From the NCBI GenBank assembly GCA_028274465.1, contig CM051458.1, positions 89,486,085 through 89,550,084 of the forward strand: DNA of 64,000 bases, given 5' to 3'. Both the position numbers and the translations under genes were made by a program. Origin of the DNA: Plantago ovata. Taxonomy: Eukaryota; Streptophyta; Magnoliopsida; Lamiales; Plantaginaceae. Numbering within the stretch: the first letter of the stretch is position 1; each line of letters opens with the position of its first letter. Below are positions 11,480 to 22,599 of the stretch, piece by piece. The notes under the pieces are model-generated. The model did no database searches, was not told the origin of the DNA, and was given only the letters and a program-made list of their open reading frames with translations.

Positions 11480-11639
11480 ATATGTTCAAAAAATGGCGCG
11501 GCCGGCCGGTTCAGCCGTGAACCGGGGTAGGTGGCTTAAAAGTATTCCGGTCCGACCCCAGCTTAGCCCGATCTAACCCCGATCTGACCTTTTTTGGGGG
11601 TGTCCGGCTCTGCTTCCGATTTCCGGTTTCAAAACATAG
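11480..11639. mobile_element. hAT-type MITE (160 bp), copy 2, inverted relative to copy 1
   Basis: It starts ATATGTTCAAAAAATGG and ends GGTTTCAAAACATAG. CTTTTAGG flanks both ends (11472-11479 and 11640-11647). Its reverse complement matches copy 1 closely over the first 50 or so bases (GAGCCGGACACCCCC shared) and again near the other end (GGTTCACGG, GAACCGGCCGG), with a diverged middle. Different target duplications show that the two copies inserted separately. Confidence 0.85.
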
Positions 11640-11647
11640 CTTTTAGG

Positions 11648-13976
11648 TGACAACTCAAAAGCATGTTTTGGTTCATTCACTATCTTCACAAGCCCCCCTC
11701 CCCCTTTGTGCGGAATTGATGTCGGAGATGTAGTAAGAAAGGGGGAGAAGTGAGAAGAGAACGATGAATCAAATTGATTAGAGCGTATAAAACAATTCAT
11801 CTTCCACCGAGTTCGTCTGTGTGAAAAGCGCTCTCATCGAGTACGATAGGACACCTCTGAATTCATATTCCAATTTCCAACATCTCCTAATTTTTGGATA
11901 CTAGACATGCCTACATTCAATCCTTATCCTTTTCTACTTCAAAAAAAAAAAAAAATCCTTATCCTTTTATGATCGGTTAATAACTTAATATATAAATTCG
12001 TGTCCATACTTGGATTCGGAGTTCGGACCCATGTCAAATTGGACCGTAACTTTTGGTGCTTTCTCCAATAATGAACCAAAACAACACCCGTCTTGAATCC
12101 ATGAAATTTATATGGAAAAATATCTGGTCGGTATCGATTCCATTAGGATTGGGCTCCGGGTATTGGAAGGGTGGGGCTCTCTCGGATTGGTTCAAAGCAG
12201 ACTCCAATAATTCGGTTAAGTCGGTATCATTTCATGGTTTTCGCCTAGGTCCAAAACGACTTAGTTTCAGTGTTTTGTTCGATATTTGGAACCTGAGAAA
12301 TACAATATAAAAAATAGCTATATATAAAAATGCTATGTTCTCTTCGTCTGAAAACTTATTATTTTCAGTTAAGTTCAGTTCAATTCAATTCTGTTCAGAT
12401 TTAGTTCAGTTATCTTAATACTTACTTAGTTGTATTTTATATTACAAATAAATTCAGTTTAGTTCAACTTCATTCGGTTATATTCAAACAAAAAAACATT
12501 TTATTATACCACTATTACTTTATATGAATGATATACAAACAACAATGATGTCACCAGTATAATATATTTGAAGTCGGTTTATATAATTAAATTGTGAATA
12601 AATTCAGGATGCTTTCAGATCTGAATTCCAGCAGGTTATTAATATTCTTCTGCCATTTTTATGCGAGGTTGGTGATGAGATAGTATACATCAAAATCTTT
12701 CTATGGCAATTGAGAATGATTTGAGAAAACTAAAATTCCTCGGCAAGAATTTGGTTTACCAATTCACCAATCCTTATGAATTTTTTCATTGTAAACCCAC
12801 GTTCAGTGAGCCAGTTTGAAGGAATTGATCTTTAGAGAGCTATATATATCAGAGTAGTTTACTGCATATTGCACAGACACTTCCCCTTCAGTTTTAAAAA
12901 GTGTTCGGTGTCTCCAACGTAACGAAACAATAACCTTCAGCGAGATACAGTGAGAGATTTTTTACTGTACTAGTCATTGAACTCTTATTTTCAGAAACCC
13001 TTTCACAATATTCTCTTATTCTTATTCAGAAAGATATCATAGTATAGTTTCTGTGCTTTCTCACCTTACTTATGCCGGTTCCTGCCGAATGATCATCCAA
13101 ATAAAAATTTATAAGGAAAATTATTATTATGAAAGTACTACTAGCTATTAACACTAAAGATATATGATTGATGAAGCAAAAGGGCTTAATGCAAAGTTAA
13201 AATCCATAAGGTCGTCATTCGCTGCTCGCCCGATCTTGAATTCAAGAGAGGATTAAGAAGAGTAATGCTTGGAGGGGCCAGACAATAGGTAAGTTATGTT
13301 ATTTTTGCTTTTTTTGTTTTTTTTAATTTGTTTTGTTCATGAACTAGATTGGTAGGAATATGCATTTTATGCCCCTTACACTTAAAACCCTCCTTTTATC
13401 ACTTTTTAATGTTTGTTGATAAGTATTGAACGTTTTTAATGTTTGTTGATAAGTATTGAACGTCAACATCTCTTTAGATCGATGATACGTGTAAAAAGTT
13501 TAAAATATTACTACACGCGCTATCTGTATGGCCAACAGTATTATTACCTTTAAATTACCAGGTGTCTCATCTCACATATATATATAGTACGATTATATAT
13601 GTTTACAAACATGTACATAAACTTAAAACTTCTAAGGATCAATGAAGATGTTGGGAAAGTTTGGCTTTGAACTTTAACTCTTTGTTTGTTTAGATTTTGA
13701 ACAATGATAATAGTAACTTGTTGTAAAATTAAAATTGAAATTGGTTTTTTGTTTGGCATATGATTAGTGAAATACTACATGTTAGGTGAGGCGGGGTATG
13801 AAATATATAGGGCCACTCATACATAGGGGTAATGATTAAGTGAATGAAAAATAGAATAGAAATATACAACATACTATAAAATAAAATATAATTTATATAA
13901 TATGATAAATTGTAAATCAATAGAAAATTATAAAAACTATAACAAACTTGAAAAAACTACAAACGATAATATAATA
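11648..13976. other. Intergenic, no gene seen
   Basis: No coding region can be supported. 12000-12310 has an open frame of 85 codons without any family likeness and with text that looks like a decayed repeat. A 30-bp unit beginning TTTTAATGTTTGTTG is present twice in tandem at about 13405-13464. The rest is AT-rich. Confidence 0.4.
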
Positions 13977-14222
13977 CTTCATCCGTTCTCTCTAAAACTT
14001 CAAATTTCATGTTTGCTATTGTCAGAACAATTATTTTTAAAAATAATTAAAAATAGTATAGAGTTCGAAAAAAGTTTGTAAGGGTTATAAAGTTCAACTT
14101 TAAGTAATTATGCATGTGAAATCATCATTTATAATTTTATTTAAAATCTTATCTAGTTTTAATTATATTTTTAAATTATTCTGGCAATAACAAACGTGAA
14201 ACTTTAGACAGAACGGAGGGAG
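13977..14222. mobile_element. Stowaway (Tc1/mariner) MITE, 246 bp
   Basis: The left end CTTCATCCGTTCTCTCTAAA and the right end (reversed) CTCCCTCCGTTCTGTCTAAA form an inverted repeat extending about 50 bp. The flanking dinucleotide is TA on both sides, and CTCCCTCCGT is the standard Stowaway terminus. The middle is AT-rich and non-coding. Confidence 0.85.
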
Positions 14223-14374
14223 TATATTGGTTTCTTCTATCATGGACATCCCCCTAGAGACCCCCTCTCACTATTCAATGTGGGTCTGTGAGTCCCACAT
14301 GCATAGTATAGTGTGTAAGAGGTCTCATTTGGGGATGTTTACCATAGAATTTTCCTATAATATAATATATATAA

Positions 14375-15512
14375 GGGCAATTTACATCTAACTCCCTCTT
14401 AGTTTTTTTTATTAAAGATCTATCTCTCTTAGTTAAACAATTACGTGTAGCCCCCTGTCACACAAAAACAATTACATATAACCCCACGAATTTGACTTTT
14501 GGCGAGTTAAGAGATGGAAATTACAATTTTGCCCTCATCGGAATCTCAAATTTTGTGAGGATCCAAACACCTTAAGTTTTTATTTCTTACACATTTTCCT
14601 CTAAGATATTTTATTTTACAAAATTAACTCTAAAGTATTTCAAATTAACCCACATAAATTATATAAATTTCCAAATGAACTAATAATTATTACTTCAAGC
14701 CCCAATCGAAGTTTTATTTCAAAAAAAAAAAAAAAATTAAAAAAAAACAAATCTGGTATGGATCTACGACAAAAAATGGATGGAAATGGAGTAAGGATCT
14801 GGCCCCTATTCGGGATGGATCTGGCGCATTGATGTTTCGTAATGCACATTATGCTAGGTAATGCCCAGAAGTATGAAGTTGAGTTAATAGTAAACGGGTA
14901 TCTGGTGTGACTAACATTGTTACTTTTTAATTTTTTTATTCTTTCTGAAATATGAATCATATTTTATTAATAGTAAACTTGATGAAATGTTGTTCTAATA
15001 TGATAGAGGAGTCCAAGGCGAATTCAACGCCGCAAGAATCGTTCGATTTGGTTTAATTAAAAACGAAGTCACAAAGCTTTCAAATACCTTGAAGTCGTTA
15101 ATGGCGGATCTTCAAACAGGTGATGGTTCGAGGCACGGTGGTATGCGTTTCGATGAGAACATCGCCAAGAATCCAACGGTGCAAGAATCACTCGATTTCG
15201 TTGAGAAACGAAGTTGTGGCAAGCTTCCAAAGTTCAGAAAGATAAGAAAGAAGAAGAAGATGATGAATAAAAATAATAAAAAAAAAAAAAAGGAAAAGAT
15301 AAAAGAAAAGGAAAAGGAAAAATGATTTTTTTTTTTTTAAGTAATAAATCCCTATTTTGTCACTAAGGCCTTGTTTGGCCGGAATTTTTTGAAAAGTGAA
15401 TAATGATGAGGTCAAACTTTTTCCGGACAATGGGGCTATATGTAATTGTTGAACTAAGAAGTATAAAAGTGTAATTGGGGTCCGTAACAAGGGTGCTAGA
15501 TGTAATTTTTCC
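14375..15512. mobile_element. Mutator-like non-autonomous element (about 1.14 kb) with cargo
   Basis: The ends GGGCAATTTACATCTA and (reversed) GGAAAAATTACATCTA continue as loosely matching inverted repeats for about 100 bp, including TTAGTTAAACAATTAC against TTAGTTCAACAATTAC. The flanks TATATATAA and TATATCGAA match at 7 of 9 bases, which fits a decayed 9-bp Mutator-type duplication. Inside, 15003-15325 looks gene-derived: one 78-codon frame has QESLDFVEKRSCGKLPKF, a degenerate second version of the same phrase (PQESFDLV) sits just upstream, and it ends in a lysine-rich run coded by an A-rich tract. I recognise no transposase. Confidence 0.55.
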
Positions 15513-16269
15513 TATATCGAAAGTTAAAAAAATCTATTTTAAGCACGACATGCATTTACCATAAATAAAATAACTCTTAACTTTAAAAAAAAAAATTGAT
15601 CTAAATCCAAATCTTCCTATTCCAAACTATCAATTCCAAAAGATAATCTCAAAGTCAAGATCGAAGATCCTTTCAAAAAGATTACGAGTAATCTTAGTGC
15701 ATTTGTACGACCTTTTACAAGAAGAACTACGCATTGGTTCAATTGCTCAGGAAGAAGACAAAGTTAATGCAAATATCCGGAGAAGATGTTGGAAGTTGGA
15801 GCCACATTTGAAGTGATCGTAACTGGGCTAGCTACAAAAGGATGCTTTTTTAATTTCTACTCCCGCTTCTTCTGGCAAAATTTGGGGAGAAAATTATCAA
15901 ATAACACCCATTTCCCAAAACACCATCACATTCACACCCTGGTCAATTGTGCAAATGTCACCCACAAAGTAATTTTAGATGATAATTTAGAATAAGTTAT
16001 CAAAAGAAAATATTTTAGGATGAGAAAAAGAATATATTATCATAGAAGAAATAGACTTTAGATGATAAAATTAGACAAATTGTCAACAAAAGAAAATAAT
16101 CTATAATTAGTCAAGCAAAATTTTTGAAAATAAAAGGCCAATTAAGAAACTCGGTGGCAATAGACAATACTTTTGGTTTTTCAGTAATTAAACCCATGTT
16201 TGAAACACCTAACACTCCATAGTCCATTCATCTTCATCAAGCATTGGAGTTCTCAACTCATCATTAAGA
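15513..16269. other. Intergenic, no gene seen
   Basis: AT-rich sequence with scattered short open frames and no family likeness. No repeat ends could be placed. Confidence 0.35.
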
Positions 16270-16640
16270 ATGTCATTTTTTCCACTACGAATTATTAAAT
16301 GCGACTTTTTCCTCTCCACAAGAAAGTCCTGAAGAAGAAGATTGAAGCACATTATCGTACTTTCTTATGTAATGGAAAGGCAGAAGTGACTCAAAAATCT
16401 CTTGTGGATTGGGATAGAGTTTGTGAGTCGAAGACACAAGGTGGACAAAACGTCATCTCTCTTGAGGAATGGAATGTTGCTACTATTGCCAAATTACTTT
16501 GGCATCTTAGTATGAAAACGGACAAACTTTGGGTGAGATGGATCCACAATTACTATCTTAAGGGTACTCCGTTAGAGGATTATGTTGCCACTGGTTTCTG
16601 CTCTTGGTTGTTAACAAGAATAATGAAAATTCGTGAGCAG
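16270..16640 (+). mobile_element. LINE (L1-type) ORF2 fragment, zf-RVT region
   Basis: The reading frame from about 16325 contains KVLKKKIEAHYRTFLCNG, the AEVTQKSLVDWDRVC block, TQGGQNVISLEEWN and KLLWHLSMKTDKLWVRWI. Together these are the zinc-binding reverse-transcriptase-associated region found near the C-terminus of plant L1 ORF2. Only this piece is present; the reverse transcriptase and endonuclease parts and a poly-A tail are missing. It abuts the start of the GLR duplicate at about 16725, so the duplication breakpoint lies in or beside it. Confidence 0.75.
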
Positions 16641-16724
16641 GTAATGCCTTTACAGGCCTGGTTGAACGCTGCCGTGTACAGGGAGCTGCGGGGGGGCTCG
16701 ACCTGTTGTCCACTGGCGGAAGTT

Positions 16725-17400
16725 GTTTCGCCTTTGTATGCAGTCCTTTCTTTGTCTAACATTCTGCACCAACTAGGCCTAATGCAGTTGTTGATGATTC
16801 AGTTTTACTTTCTGTTGCAGGTCTTCCCGATAGGTTCTCCTCTAGTATCTGATGTGTCAAGAGCAATTCTAAATGTGACTTAAGGATGAAAAAAATGGAA
16901 GAGATCGAGAAGAAATGGTTTCGAGATCATACATGTCATGAATCTGGCAACTCATCCAACAGCCTTGAGCTTGAAAGCTTATGGGGACTCTTTATGGTTG
17001 TCGTACTAGCTGCAATGCCAGCGTTTATCATACATGTGATAAGGTTTTTGCATGAACATCACCATGTGATAGCAGATCGCAATCCAGATTCCACATTCTT
17101 GAGCATTGCAATGGAGCTGCTTCGAAAGTTTGATTGTAGAGATCTCGGAATCTCATACTTTCAGGCATCCTTACTTGACAGACAATAACAGTGGCTCTCC
17201 AGAAGGACATGAAAATAACACACAAAGTCCATTGAGTTTCTCACTGCACTCTCCACCTACAAGCAGTCCAGCAGGTACAAATTTCTCTACTCACTCGGAG
17301 CAGAACAGATAACTTAATAGGCAAAATGAGAATTCTGTTGAAAATGGAACCGAAGATTCACCAGGGGAACCGTCACAGAGACAAACAAAGAAACACAGAC
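16725..17400 (+). pseudogene. GLR pseudogene: duplicate of the last intron and last exon
   Basis: This stretch matches 7255-7925 of the intact GLR gene: the last codons of exon 4, intron 4 (shortened) and all of exon 5. Everything upstream of exon 4's end is missing. The acceptor and GTCTTCCCGATAGG start of the exon are kept at 16822. Shortly after ILNVT the frame is closed by a stop and shifted by inserted bases relative to the parent. A second shift follows in the region matching RDLGAHTFRHPY, and a TAA ends the homologue of STHSEQNR. M4 (LWGLFMVVVLAAMPAFIIHV) is still readable. Because the intron is kept, this arose by DNA duplication, not by retroposition. Confidence 0.9.
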
Positions 17401-17719
17401 AGACAGCCTGTTGAATGCTGATACAAAAGGTATAGGTCAGCTGTCTTCACATATAGTTTAACATGCATAAGTGCATAACACCAAGTTTACATACACAGTT
17501 GTAGCAATACAAGTCTCATGTATCTTGTTAAGTTTGGTTGAGTATAGCATTATTAAATCCATATGTTAAATAACATACTACTGATTTTCGCAAGTTACAC
17601 GAAACATTTGCTGATGACATTTACATGACATAAGCTCTGTAGCAATAGAAAGTTCTGCTTAAGAGGAGCCTCAATTGTGAATTTGTGAGGCTTCTGTTAT
17701 TCAAATTAAACAGTTACAA
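17401..17719. other. Spacer between the GLR and RLP duplicates
   Basis: About 320 bp with no clear counterpart in the 173-bp spacer of the parent pair. Either DNA was inserted here or the parent lost it. No gene or repeat ends seen. Confidence 0.4.
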
Positions 17720-18000
17720 ACTTAAGGGATATATATAGTAACACAACATTATTCCAAGCAACGATTACATATTAGTACATACTAATACAAAGAGCACTCA
17801 TGTCTACTCTACAAATAAATACAACACTACTTAACATCAACCACGCCTGTTTCTTTTCTAACGAGTGTTCACACAGAGCTTATTCCACAAGTTATCAACA
17901 AACCCGAAAAAGACATCCCTCCAAGACTTCTTGAACACCAATACATTGCAAACCATCGAAAGTCCCACTGCATATCCTAATGACACGAAACATACGGCCA
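17720..18000 (-). pseudogene. RLP pseudogene, 3' part (membrane helix and tail)
   Basis: On the minus strand the frame reads CFVSLGYAVGLSMVCNVLVF then KKSWRDVFFGFVDNLWNKLC, matching the last roughly 50 residues of the RLP at 8113-10683, and the likeness continues into its 3' flank. Homology stops abruptly near 18000, where unrelated DNA with the U2 gene begins. The missing middle resumes at 23264, so the two pieces are one interrupted gene copy. Confidence 0.9.
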
Positions 18001-18198
18001 TTGGACATACCTTACCATCTAACAATTTAAACGAAAGATTTACTGATAACAAAACTAAGATTTCAACTGAAATATTGGGGTGATTGCAAAAAGCGACCAA
18101 CCCTCAAAAAATTTAGTAAAAGGCGAAGAGTAATTCAATTATACACACACAATGGAGTTACAACAAATGTAAAGAGAAACTACAAGAAGCAAAGTAAT

Positions 18199-18211
18199 TT
18201 AAACTGAGTTG
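18199..18211 (-). terminator. snRNA 3'-end box of the U2 gene
   Basis: Just after the U2 3' end the minus strand reads CAACTCAGTTTAA, an exact fit to the plant snRNA 3'-processing consensus CA(N)3-10AGTNNAA. Confidence 0.75.
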
Positions 18212-18409
18212 GTGGGGTGTGCCAGGCCCATGCAATAGTGCAACGATTGGGCGACACTTGAAGAGCCCGTGCAGCAAGCTACACTTTGGACTCCTCCCCC
18301 TTAAAAAATTAGATTAATATCATTGTAGTCCAATGGACTACATATCAGATATTAAACTGATAAGAACAGATACTACACTTGATCTTAGCCAAAAGGCCGA
18401 GAAAGGTAT
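18212..18409 (-). ncRNA. U2: U2 spliceosomal snRNA
   Basis: The minus strand starts ATACCTTTCTCGGCCTTTTG and carries GTGTAGTATCTGTTCTTATC, which holds the GUAGUA branch-point pairing site. It continues with a stem IIa-type hairpin, an Sm-type site (AATTTTTTAAG) and the 3' stem-loops ending GGGCCTGGCACACCCC. The length, about 198 nt, is right for plant U2. U2 pairs with the intron branch point in the spliceosome. Upstream element, TATA box and 3' box are all present at suitable positions, so this copy may be active. It lies inside the DNA that interrupts the RLP pseudogene. Exact 3' end is uncertain by a few bases. Confidence 0.93.
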
Positions 18410-18433
18410 GAATTTTAAGTTTAGCAGAAATCT

Positions 18434-18443
18434 CATTTTATAG
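18434..18443 (-). promoter_or_regulatory. TATA box of the U2 gene
   Basis: Minus strand CTATAAAATG lies about 25-34 bp before the U2 5' end, the standard place in plant Pol II snRNA genes. Confidence 0.7.
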
Positions 18444-18473
18444 TCTTTTCTGAGGGATTGTTTTCTATATTAG

Positions 18474-18484
18474 TGATATGGGAC
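18474..18484 (-). promoter_or_regulatory. Upstream sequence element (USE) of the U2 gene
   Basis: Minus strand GTCCCATATCA matches 9 of 11 positions of the plant snRNA USE (RTCCCACATCG). It is about 30 bp upstream of the TATA box, the three-to-four-turn spacing of Pol II-type snRNA genes. Confidence 0.65.
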
Positions 18485-18885
18485 AGTAGTGTATGAATCT
18501 ACAACTTTTACACAATGGAATCATGCTTGCTTCGTTGAATACCAACTTAACATGTTGTACAAATATGTCAGTTACATGCTCGATGTTGTCAATATAGTAT
18601 TGAACAACTTACAATAAAACTAGCTATTATATTGCCTGCGCTTTGTACATTGAACCAGACATCAACAATATTGTCAAAACAACATGATACATCATCATTC
18701 TTTGTTCTATTTCATAAGCCAGCAGCGACATTAATTTGTTTCAACCATTTCAATGTCCAGCTCAACCGTCAGACATTAAATACATGCACTCAGTTAATAC
18801 ATTACTTTTTATGAATTTGGGTATCTGTATCGATTAAGGCCAAGGAGTGGACAAGGATAATTTCATAATCTATCTTGTGCGTGGG

Positions 18886-19310
18886 AGAACATGTTTGCAC
18901 TGATGAATGAAGAGCTGATGGCTTCTAGGCCAAGAGAGATGAGAGTCGTGCAGGCTAACAAGAACAGAACACCTCATCCTCAGAATCACTTGGAGAGATT
19001 GATGGAGAAAGGCATGAAAAGTGTTGTAGCATCTGATGTCCTTGAGAATTCGAAAACTGTTGAAGTGCCTGCAAAACATGACCAAGTCACTGAACTCCTG
19101 ATGACCAATAATGTGGAAGCCAAGAATGTTGATCAGATATAGAAATACTTGAAAAGTGTGCTCATTGTTGTACCTAATCCACACGCTCATGTTAACCGAA
19201 ATGGTATTTGCTTTGATGGTAGTGGTCCGGTTAACCACCCAAGGATAAATCTGAGGGACATAACTTCAAACAGCAAGATCCCACGATTTACTATCATATA
19301 GTTCATGTTT
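18886..19310 (+). other. Unrecognised gene-like fragment
   Basis: An open frame at 18891-19142 (MFALMNEELMASRPREMRVV...) continues after one stop with readable text (KYLKSVLIVVPNPHAHVNRN) to about 19300. The composition is protein-like, but I do not recognise the family. The start of this stretch, and the 230 bp before it, are repeated at 20281-20575, so it belongs to the duplicated unit that carries U2. It is probably a dead exon or gene fragment. Confidence 0.35.
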
Positions 19311-20280
19311 TCCGACCTGATTGAAGTTTTTACAACATGATTATGAGTACTGTATGTGGCTATAATTATGTTTTGATGTAATAGAGAACTTTCCTTGCTC
19401 GTTCTCAGGTTTCTTGTAGAAAGAGAGTACCATAACCAAATGTTTGTCTTCTACATATTCTGATGGTGAAAAGTCTGCAAATCAAGCTGGTACTAAGTAC
19501 ACAAACCGGCATATTAAGAATCATTTTGTCATTGAATATTAGTATTAATTAATATATATTCAACTTATTCGCGCGGTGGCGAGAATGATAAAGAAACAGT
19601 GGTGGAAACTCAAGAAAAACAGTCTGCAAGTTTTAGGAAGTACAAAAATGTGTAAACCATGAATCTTTCACAGTTTTAGGTAAAATTTGCTATTTGGCCA
19701 GGCATGTGCAAACTCTTTTGGACCATCAGGAGATCTTATATATTAGGACAGGAATTATGGTTCTGATAATATATCCTTTATAATAAAGACTTGCATCATT
19801 GATTTGGAACTAGCTAGTGTTTGTAAAAAGTATATTGTAAATTGAGAAACCTTGTAAATTTGAAGTACTACCGGTGACTACAATAAGTAAACAGTACTAT
19901 CGGTTGGTTCAGCAGACATGTAAGTAAACAGTACAAGATTTATGTTATAATTTCACTTTAAACATGACCGATAAAGAAAAGCCTTGCAAAGATGTTAGGT
20001 AGGTTTTAGATCATAACAGTTGTTAATCTGGGGTCATGAACTCGTGTTGGCAAGAATTGAATGCTTATATCGTTTTAGTTATATGCAATGAGCAAACGGT
20101 ATTCTAGTAATTAGGTGAGTAGTAGTTAGCTTTGTGTTCACTGCAAGTTTAATTTTTGCTGTTGAGGTATCTGTGACTAATGACTATATCTATTGATCAG
20201 GAATTGCCCGCTATTCATCAACTTGTGTAGAACTTTGTCGCAATTCAACACAATCAGTTTACATGTTAGCAGGATATAGT
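19311..20280. other. Non-coding DNA inside the RLP interruption
   Basis: No gene, RNA or repeat with definable ends recognised. Confidence 0.35.
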
Positions 20281-20575
20281 CAAAACAACATGATACATAG
20301 TAGAACTCAAATATCTGGAATAACATCATCATCCTTTGTTCTATAGATGTTAACGTTGAACTTGTATTTCATAAGCCAGCACAGACATCAATTTCAACCA
20401 TTTCAATGTCTGGCTCAACCATCAGACATTTCAATACATTATACATGTACTCGGTTAACACGTACATTACTTTTTTATGAATTTGGGTAGCTGGATTGAT
20501 TAAGGCCAATGAGTGGACAAAGCTAATTTCATAATCCATATCGTGCAGGGAAGATATGTTTGCACAGATGAAAGG
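20281..20575. repeat. Second copy of the segment at about 18670-18905
   Basis: Both stretches share GTCAAAACAACATGATACAT, TTTCATAAGCCAGCA, CATTTCAATGTC, TATGAATTTGGGTA and GGCCAA(G/T)GAGTGGACAA in the same order, with small insertions. This is an older internal duplication of the U2-bearing unit. Confidence 0.8.
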
Positions 20576-20639
20576 TGTGACAATAGTGTGCCACCTGAAA
20601 GGAAATTATGTGAATTTGATGTACACTGATGTTGCCGAT

Positions 20640-20775
20640 TTCTTTTGGTTACGAAATAAACACAGACCTGACCCCAGGCATGCACTCCTGCATCAGTCCT
20701 ACCAGCACCGACCCAGAGAAGAACACTCTGGTTTAATTTCGTAATTCGAGTCAAAGCTTCTTCCAGAATGCATGT
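20640..20775 (-). pseudogene. tRNA pseudouridine synthase (TruA family) exon fragment
   Basis: On the minus strand the frame reads ILEEALTRITKLNQSVLLWV followed by GAGRTDAGVHAWGQVCVYFV. GRTDAGVHA is the TruA catalytic motif, with the aspartate that attacks the target uridine. Only about 45 residues are present, and there are no neighbouring exons. Its upstream end is joined directly to the first bases of a U2 copy (20776-20804), so it is a displaced fragment. Confidence 0.75.
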
Positions 20776-20890
20776 GATCTTAGCCAAAAGGGCGAGAAAG
20801 GTATGAGTTTACAGGAAAACAGAAGGCCTTTTGTGTACTTCTTTCTCAGGGATCGTTTTCTATATTAACGAGATGCTATAGTAGCATATC
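20776..20890 (-). pseudogene. U2 snRNA 5' fragment with decayed promoter
   Basis: Positions 20804 down to 20776 repeat the first 29 nt of U2 with one change (CGCCC for CGGCC). The flank to about 20890 is homologous to the promoter of the intact gene (GTTTTCTATATTA shared) but has lost the upstream element: the GTCCCATATCA counterpart reads CTATAGCATCTCG. The rest of U2 is replaced by the TruA fragment. Confidence 0.8.
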
Positions 20891-21700
20891 TCTGTTCTGC
20901 AACTGAAATTAATTACATATCAGCAACATGCTTGTAATTGGCACTATTTTGTTGTTATTGTTTATCCAACTTTTGGTTGCATGGTCGCCAGGTCAAATGA
21001 CTGAAATGAAAAGTAAGGGCCAATCAGATGCATTTTACAAACATGATCTCCTACGTCCTATAACGTTGAGATACAGTAACACAATGAGTGCAAGGTTTTA
21101 GAATTTTATTTGGCAGAACAGACAGCAGTTGGGCAAAACTTGGACTAAATTGGGCAGGGGCCGCGCGAACGCAGGCCCCCAAAGCAACAAATTATGACGT
21201 AGGCTCGACCTCTTGGGCCGACCTTAGGCAGGCACCCCTCCAAAGTGCAATGGAGGTCACCAACCTAGTCCATGGGCCTTCATGATCACCCATTGAACCC
21301 GTCCAGGTAAGTATGTAACTAATTGGCTTCCAACTCATTATATACTATTTTGATTCATCACCTGTCGCACTAAAGCCATGTGGGATACATTTGCTACATA
21401 CTTCCAACCACATGATCAGCATTTATTCCCAAGTTTCTATAAGTCTCAACAATCTGTCTGCCATCCTTATTCTACTATCCAGTTCGATTCACATGAGAAA
21501 ACATCACAGAATCTTTTCCAACTTTTTTTTGACACCGTTTTGTCAGCTTTACCAAAATACAGTGAACCTAGCGTCATCTAACACCAAATCATCGCAGATG
21601 TCTTCGAGATGCAGCAAATCATCGCAGATGTCTTCGAGGTGCAGCAACGAATTAGCTTACTGTAGGCCAATTTAGAGCTGTACTTTTCATTCTCATATTA
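20891..21700. other. Non-coding DNA inside the RLP interruption
   Basis: I recognise no gene. A 27-bp unit (AATCATCGCAGATGTCTTCG...) occurs twice near 21586-21642. A GC-rich patch at 21140-21290 resembles a transposon remnant without visible ends. Confidence 0.35.
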
Positions 21701-21900
21701 GATGTTAAATTACTGATAACTAAACTAAGTTTTCAATTTAAACAAAAGATTTAGATGATAAATTACTGATAACAAAACTAAGATTTCAACTGAAATGTTG
21801 GGGTGATTCCAAAAAGCAACCAACCCTCCAAAAATATGGCGTATGCCGCTTGAATGCAACAAGCACACGGTATTCTTTAGTAAAAGGCGAAAGAATAGTT
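21700..21900. repeat. Repeat of the segment at 18028-18130, itself partly doubled
   Basis: ACTGATAACAAAACTAAGAT, then TTTCAACTGAAAT, GGGGTGATT and ACCAACCCTC occur at both places. Within 21705-21800 the ACTGATAAC phrase appears twice. This is the leading edge of another copy of the U2-bearing unit. Confidence 0.75.
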
Positions 21901-22599
21901 CGCTATGAGCTTATGGCACGGCTGCGTGAATTCTGTAGTGCTTGCTCGCTTTTCTTTTGTACCAACTTGTCACATATGCTTCTCATTCACAACTAATGTG
22001 GGAGTATGTCACTACTAATACAGCTATATTCCTTCACTTGTAGTGACTAATTTTTATTTACTGGCTAAACAGAATTCCAATATCGAAGAACCAGAAAATA
22101 ACATAGAAAGAAAGCTCGGGTTGAATAACCGCAAAAGATCGATCAAAAGGCCTAAAAGGTGCTCCATGTATTAACTGTAAACAAATCTTGAATATGCTCT
22201 TGTGCGACAAAGATCAGAATCTACAATTTGTAGAAAGACCTTCCACAATTATACAAAAAGGATCTGCTACAACATAAACTGGTAGATCCACCTTTTCTCT
22301 AGGATGACTGAATGAGAATAATCCAATAGGAGATACTCTCTCACGTCTCAACTTACTTCAGGTACTTGCTCTCTCAGGAATTGTTAAAAGCTGTGTTCGT
22401 GTGAAATAAACGACGGCTCCATCTACTTAAGCTTAAACATGAGTACATTTCATTGCTATACAGCGCAAATCCAAAAACAAAATGTTGATCAATGTGGTCA
22501 ATTATACACCTATCCTAGCTGTATGTATCCACCTGCACAATTACAGGATCAGATTCTTGCAAATAGTTCGATGGCCTGCTCCTATACATAAAAGGAATA

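Noticed and set aside
12053-12310. 85-codon open frame
   Set aside because: No family likeness and no gene signals; probably chance in decayed repeat DNA.
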